Source: an uncultured Corynebacterium sp.
GTDB lineage: Bacteria > Actinomycetota > Actinomycetes > Mycobacteriales > Mycobacteriaceae
Assembly (NCBI RefSeq): GCF_946221935.1
Contig: NZ_CAMIGN010000003.1
Coordinates: 62,001-126,000, forward strand
Direction: 5' to 3'
DNA length: 64,000 nt
Shown: positions 60,984 to 64,000 of the stretch, piece after piece
How the letters are laid out: each line of letters begins with the position of its first letter
Numbering within the stretch: position 1 is the stretch's first letter
Notes under the pieces: model-generated
Told to the model about the DNA's origin: nothing
What the model saw: the letters and a program-made list of their open reading frames with translations, nothing else
The model's database searches: none
Program-made: the position numbers and the translations under genes

Positions 60984-62762
60984 GTGGATCAGGAGCAACA
61001 AGAAAACGCCCCCGTCCGGCGGGGTAAAAAGCTGCAGGACGCCACACAGGCTAACCCCCGCCCGTCGCGCTGGCGATCCCCAAATGGCAAGAAATTCCCT
61101 TTAAGGAAACGGGAAAAGACCCTTGCCGCGGGTTCGACGTTTTGGTCTGTGCTGCGGGACTTCTTCCGACGGCCGAAGGATACCTGGGTGCGGGCGATCA
61201 ATTCGCTGAGTCTGCGATGGCGCCAGTCCATTCAGCTGCGCGTTATCGGCAGCGTGCTGGCCTCCAGCACCTTTGCATTCCTGCTAATGGGATTTCTGCT
61301 GACGGGTTTCCTTAGCCAGCAACTGCTGGCTACCAAATTCTCCGAAGGCGTCGACAGCATGGATCGAGCGCGTGCTGCAGTGGAGGAGCAGATAGCCTCC
61401 ACGGACTCCTCTAATCCCGTCTCAGTGAGGCTGACATCTGCCAGAGCCGTGCTCTCGAATCGCTCAACGGGAATGGATCAATCGAGCGCTCCGGTCTATG
61501 ACTCGGTGCTTATTGCTTCTGACGCCAGCGACTCCGAAACCCGTATTCCCGCGAACATTGACATTCCCGAGAATCTACGCGAGTTTGTGCGTCAGGGGCA
61601 GGTCTCGTACCAATACGCCCGCGTCAACGGAGAAAACGGAAGCTACAAAGCACTCATCATCGGTAGTCCCGTTTACTCCGACATTCCCGGGTTAGAGCTC
61701 TACTTGCTGGTGCCTTTGACTTCGGAGGAAGTCACGCTGAACCTGATGCGTGGCCTTTTGATGGCCGGTGGAATCGTCCTCATTATCTTGCTTATGGTGA
61801 TCAGCTGGGTGTTCTCACAACAGATCATTGGGCCAGTGCGTGCCGCGTCCAAAATCGCTGAGAAGCTGGCTGCTGGGCACCTCCACGAGCGTATGGTCGT
61901 CGATGGTCAGGATGAGGTGGCCAAGCTTGCATATAGCTTTAATGACATGGCAGAGAAGCTGTCCACCCAGATTCGCAATCTGGAGGAGTTCGGTTCCCTG
62001 CAGCGCCAGTTCACCTCGGACGTCTCCCACGAACTACGTACTCCTCTGACGACGGTTCGCATGGCCGCGGACATGATCGAGGACAATGCGGATGAACTTG
62101 ACCCCCTGACCGCTCGCGCAGCGCACTTGATGACCAAGGAGCTAGATCGCTTCGAGACTCTGCTAGGTGACCTGCTGGAGATCTCTCGTCACGACGCGGG
62201 CGTGGCGAACCTATCGGCTGAAAAAGTCGACGTGCGCGGTGTCGTGCGCTCCGCTTTGCAGCAGGTGCGCGCCATTGCCGAGGACATCGGCACGGAGTTT
62301 ATCGTGGATCTTCCGGAGGAACCGGTGGTTGTTGCCGTCGACTCGCGACGGGTGGAGAGGATCCTTCGCAACCTGCTTGCCAATGCTGTCGATCACTCCG
62401 AAGGCAATCCAGTTGAGGTGAAGATGGCGGTAGGTACGGATGCTTTGGCTGTCACTGTCACCGACCACGGTGTGGGACTTAAGCCTGGCGAAGAAGAGAT
62501 GGTGTTCAACCGTTTTTGGCGCTCCGATCCCTCCCGAGAGCGCTGTACCGGCGGCACTGGCCTGGGACTCGCCATTGCTAAGGAGGACGCAAACCTCCAC
62601 GGTGGTCGCCTCGAAGCAGCCGGTGAACCTGGCGTGGGAGCCTGCTTCCGGTTGACCCTCCCGCTACAACAAGGGCGCACCGTGCACTCTTCGCCATTAC
62701 CGATGGCGGTGGAGGATAAGGGCGTCACTACCGAGGAACAGGAAGGTAGCCACGATGAGTAA
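60984..62762 (+). CDS. mtrB: Sensor histidine kinase MtrB
   Basis: A 592-aa kinase partner of MtrA. Basic 75-residue N-terminus, TM1 about 84-110, extracytoplasmic sensor loop 111-254, TM2 about 255-277, HAMP 278-330, phospho-acceptor His349 in DVSHELRTPLTTVRMAADMIE, ATPase with N-box NLLANAVDHSEG, DHGVGLKPGEE, and GGTGLGLAI. The last 45 residues are a hydrophilic tail. GTG start at 60984. Overlaps lpqB by 8 nt. Confidence 0.96.
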   Translation: MDQEQQENAPVRRGKKLQDATQANPRPSRWRSPNGKKFPLRKREKTLAAGSTFWSVLRDFFRRPKDTWVRAINSLSLRWRQSIQLRVIGSVLASSTFAFLLMGFLLTGFLSQQLLATKFSEGVDSMDRARAAVEEQIASTDSSNPVSVRLTSARAVLSNRSTGMDQSSAPVYDSVLIASDASDSETRIPANIDIPENLREFVRQGQVSYQYARVNGENGSYKALIIGSPVYSDIPGLELYLLVPLTSEEVTLNLMRGLLMAGGIVLIILLMVISWVFSQQIIGPVRAASKIAEKLAAGHLHERMVVDGQDEVAKLAYSFNDMAEKLSTQIRNLEEFGSLQRQFTSDVSHELRTPLTTVRMAADMIEDNADELDPLTARAAHLMTKELDRFETLLGDLLEISRHDAGVANLSAEKVDVRGVVRSALQQVRAIAEDIGTEFIVDLPEEPVVVAVDSRRVERILRNLLANAVDHSEGNPVEVKMAVGTDALAVTVTDHGVGLKPGEEEMVFNRFWRSDPSRERCTGGTGLGLAIAKEDANLHGGRLEAAGEPGVGACFRLTLPLQQGRTVHSSPLPMAVEDKGVTTEEQEGSHDE

Positions 62763-64000
62763 CAAGAGCACAAAGGTACTGGCCGCAGTGGCTGGGCTGG
62801 GTCTGCTGGCCGCGTGCTCTACGCTTCCGGACAGCACCAAACCCGAAGCGATCTCTAGCTATGCGCCGGCTCCTAGTGGACAGGAGGCTCCGACGCCTTC
62901 TGATGGGCAGCCGTCTGATCTACTTCTGCGTGATTTCTTTACCGCCAGTGCCCACCCGCTGCGGGAGCATCAAGCGGCGAAGAAGTTCCTTACCAGTGGT
63001 ATGCAGGGACGATGGCAATCCGATGCGCCAACGATGGTGCTCGACCGCATCGATATTGCCTCTGAGGGGCAAGGAAGTGACACGAAGATCACCTATCGTG
63101 TGCGCGGCAACGTCGTCGGAACTCTTGGCGTGGGTGGTGTGTTCGATCCGCAGTTCACGGCTTTTGAAACCACCTATGAAATGCAGAACATCGATGGGCA
63201 ATGGCGCATCAGTAATCTGCCGAACGTGGTGGTGCTGGATCGCCAAGATTTTGTGAGCACCTACCGTGCGCGCAATATCTACTTCCCGGATCGCAATGGC
63301 AGGGCACTAGTGCCGGATCGCCGTTGGATCTACACCGGTCAGCAGTCCACCGCAGCCTCTCTGGTGTCTTTGCTGGTCGCAGGACCCCAGGAACGATTAA
63401 AAAAGGCCGTGAGGAATCTTCTTCCCGATGGCGCCACCGCCCAGGTGTCTAACGATCGGGAGGGCGATCCTTCCGTTAGCTTTACCGGTCTGCAAGGTCT
63501 GTCCGCCGATGGACGACGATTGCTTGCCGCGCAGGTTGTATGGACTTTGGCGGGCTCGGAAGTGCGTGGCCCCTATGAGCTCACTGCCGATGGCACCCCA
63601 ATGAGCGATGACATGCAGGGGAAATGGTTGGTTCAGGACCTGTCGCAGTACGACCCGAATGTGCGAGTTCAAGTGCCATTGCGGGCAGTTTCTGGCGGAG
63701 ATATTTATCAACCGGATGGCACGCGGGCGCAGAAGCTCGATGGGTGGCTAACCCAGCGCTATATCGAATCAGCATCGCTGAGTTCCCGCGATGAGGTCTA
63801 TGCCGCAGTGACCGGGCGGGGCGATGAGCCACGTCAGCTGATGATTGGAGCCAAGGAGGACCAGCCGGTGAGCTCCGTGGAAGCGGATTCTCTGACCCGG
63901 CCAAGCTGGGGACTTGGTGCGACCTCGGTGTACGTCGTCGCCGACGGTGAGAAGATTATTGAGGTTACACGCAATCCCGAGACCGGAAACGTGGGAGAGC
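62755..64000 (+). CDS. lpqB: Lipoprotein LpqB, 5' part
   Basis: The frame starts at ATG 62755 (GGAAGG 8 nt upstream) and runs off the right edge; 415 codons are visible. Signal peptide with lipobox LLAAC, Cys21. Then a GerMN-type region (SDLLLRDFFTASAHPLREHQAAKKFLTSGMQGRWQ; NIYFPDRNGRALVPDRRWI) and the start of the LpqB beta-propeller part (RPSWGLGATSVYVVADGEKIIEV). LpqB interacts with MtrB and modulates MtrA phosphorylation. It overlaps the mtrB stop by 8 nt. Confidence 0.93.
   Translation, partial: MSNKSTKVLAAVAGLGLLAACSTLPDSTKPEAISSYAPAPSGQEAPTPSDGQPSDLLLRDFFTASAHPLREHQAAKKFLTSGMQGRWQSDAPTMVLDRIDIASEGQGSDTKITYRVRGNVVGTLGVGGVFDPQFTAFETTYEMQNIDGQWRISNLPNVVVLDRQDFVSTYRARNIYFPDRNGRALVPDRRWIYTGQQSTAASLVSLLVAGPQERLKKAVRNLLPDGATAQVSNDREGDPSVSFTGLQGLSADGRRLLAAQVVWTLAGSEVRGPYELTADGTPMSDDMQGKWLVQDLSQYDPNVRVQVPLRAVSGGDIYQPDGTRAQKLDGWLTQRYIESASLSSRDEVYAAVTGRGDEPRQLMIGAKEDQPVSSVEADSLTRPSWGLGATSVYVVADGEKIIEVTRNPETGNVGE

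Overview
The window is an ordinary chromosomal stretch from a mycolic-acid-type actinobacterium, most likely a Corynebacterium. The supporting evidence is gene content and order: metX-metY, a monomeric NADP isocitrate dehydrogenase, acyl-CoA carboxylase accBC/accD/accE with birA and maf, prpD-prpC, and a right-hand block matching the mycobacterial order LCP protein - rmlD - wbbL - GDP-mannose enzyme - whiB2 - DUF3499 - manB - manA - sahH - tmk - mtrA - mtrB - lpqB. GC is moderately high, GTG and TTG starts are common, and many genes carry a TANNNT hexamer 7-8 nt before the start codon, the usual sign of leaderless transcripts in this group. Species cannot be fixed from sequence alone. No rRNA, tRNA, CRISPR array, prophage or intact insertion sequence was seen.

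Layout. 1-6 kb: end of folD, a DUF3017 membrane protein, methionine genes metY-metX with an McbR-like operator, a 124-bp element with long inverted repeats, and icd. 6-12.8 kb: MFS exporter, exonuclease III, TRIC-type channel, trpS, YihY/BrkB membrane protein, adenosine deaminase. 12.9-15.7 kb: a three-gene CUT2 sugar-type ABC importer. 15.7-20.3 kb: two membrane proteins of unknown function, a conserved unknown protein, and an operon of an EspC/WXG-like small protein, a signal-less NlpC/P60 protein and a 56-aa protein. 20.3-29.2 kb: nucleotide salvage (upp, punA), phosphohexomutase, M20 amidohydrolase, a DUF1707 locus split over two frames, glpK, accBC. 29.2-39.5 kb: sseA, a Cj0069-family ATP-grasp-like protein, prpD-prpC without prpB, maf, accE, an aberrant accD, birA, purK-purE. 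39.5-40.7 kb: a lower-GC island of short unknown genes and fragments. 40.7-47.4 kb: a NarL-type two-component system, an HNH/DUF222 gene, and a tandemly duplicated ABC exporter. 47.4-64 kb: cell-envelope block (LCP ligase, rhamnosyl linker synthesis, mannose activation), whiB2, sahH, tmk and mtrAB-lpqB.

The genes mostly serve core metabolism and envelope assembly: methionine and the S-adenosylmethionine cycle (metXY, sahH), acyl-CoA carboxylation and biotinylation (accBC, accD, accE, birA), propionate disposal (prpDC), purines (purK, purE, punA, add), and arabinogalactan/mannose-glycolipid precursors (rmlD, wbbL, manA, manB, guanylyltransferase) under the MtrAB-LpqB envelope sensor system.

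Points most worth a second look: the inverted-repeat element at 3437-3560; a putative 23-codon leader peptide with adjacent Cys codons overlapping a terminator-like hairpin before whiB2; the accD homologue lacking canonical carboxyltransferase segments; the EspC-like/NlpC-P60 operon; and the low-GC island with gene fragments.
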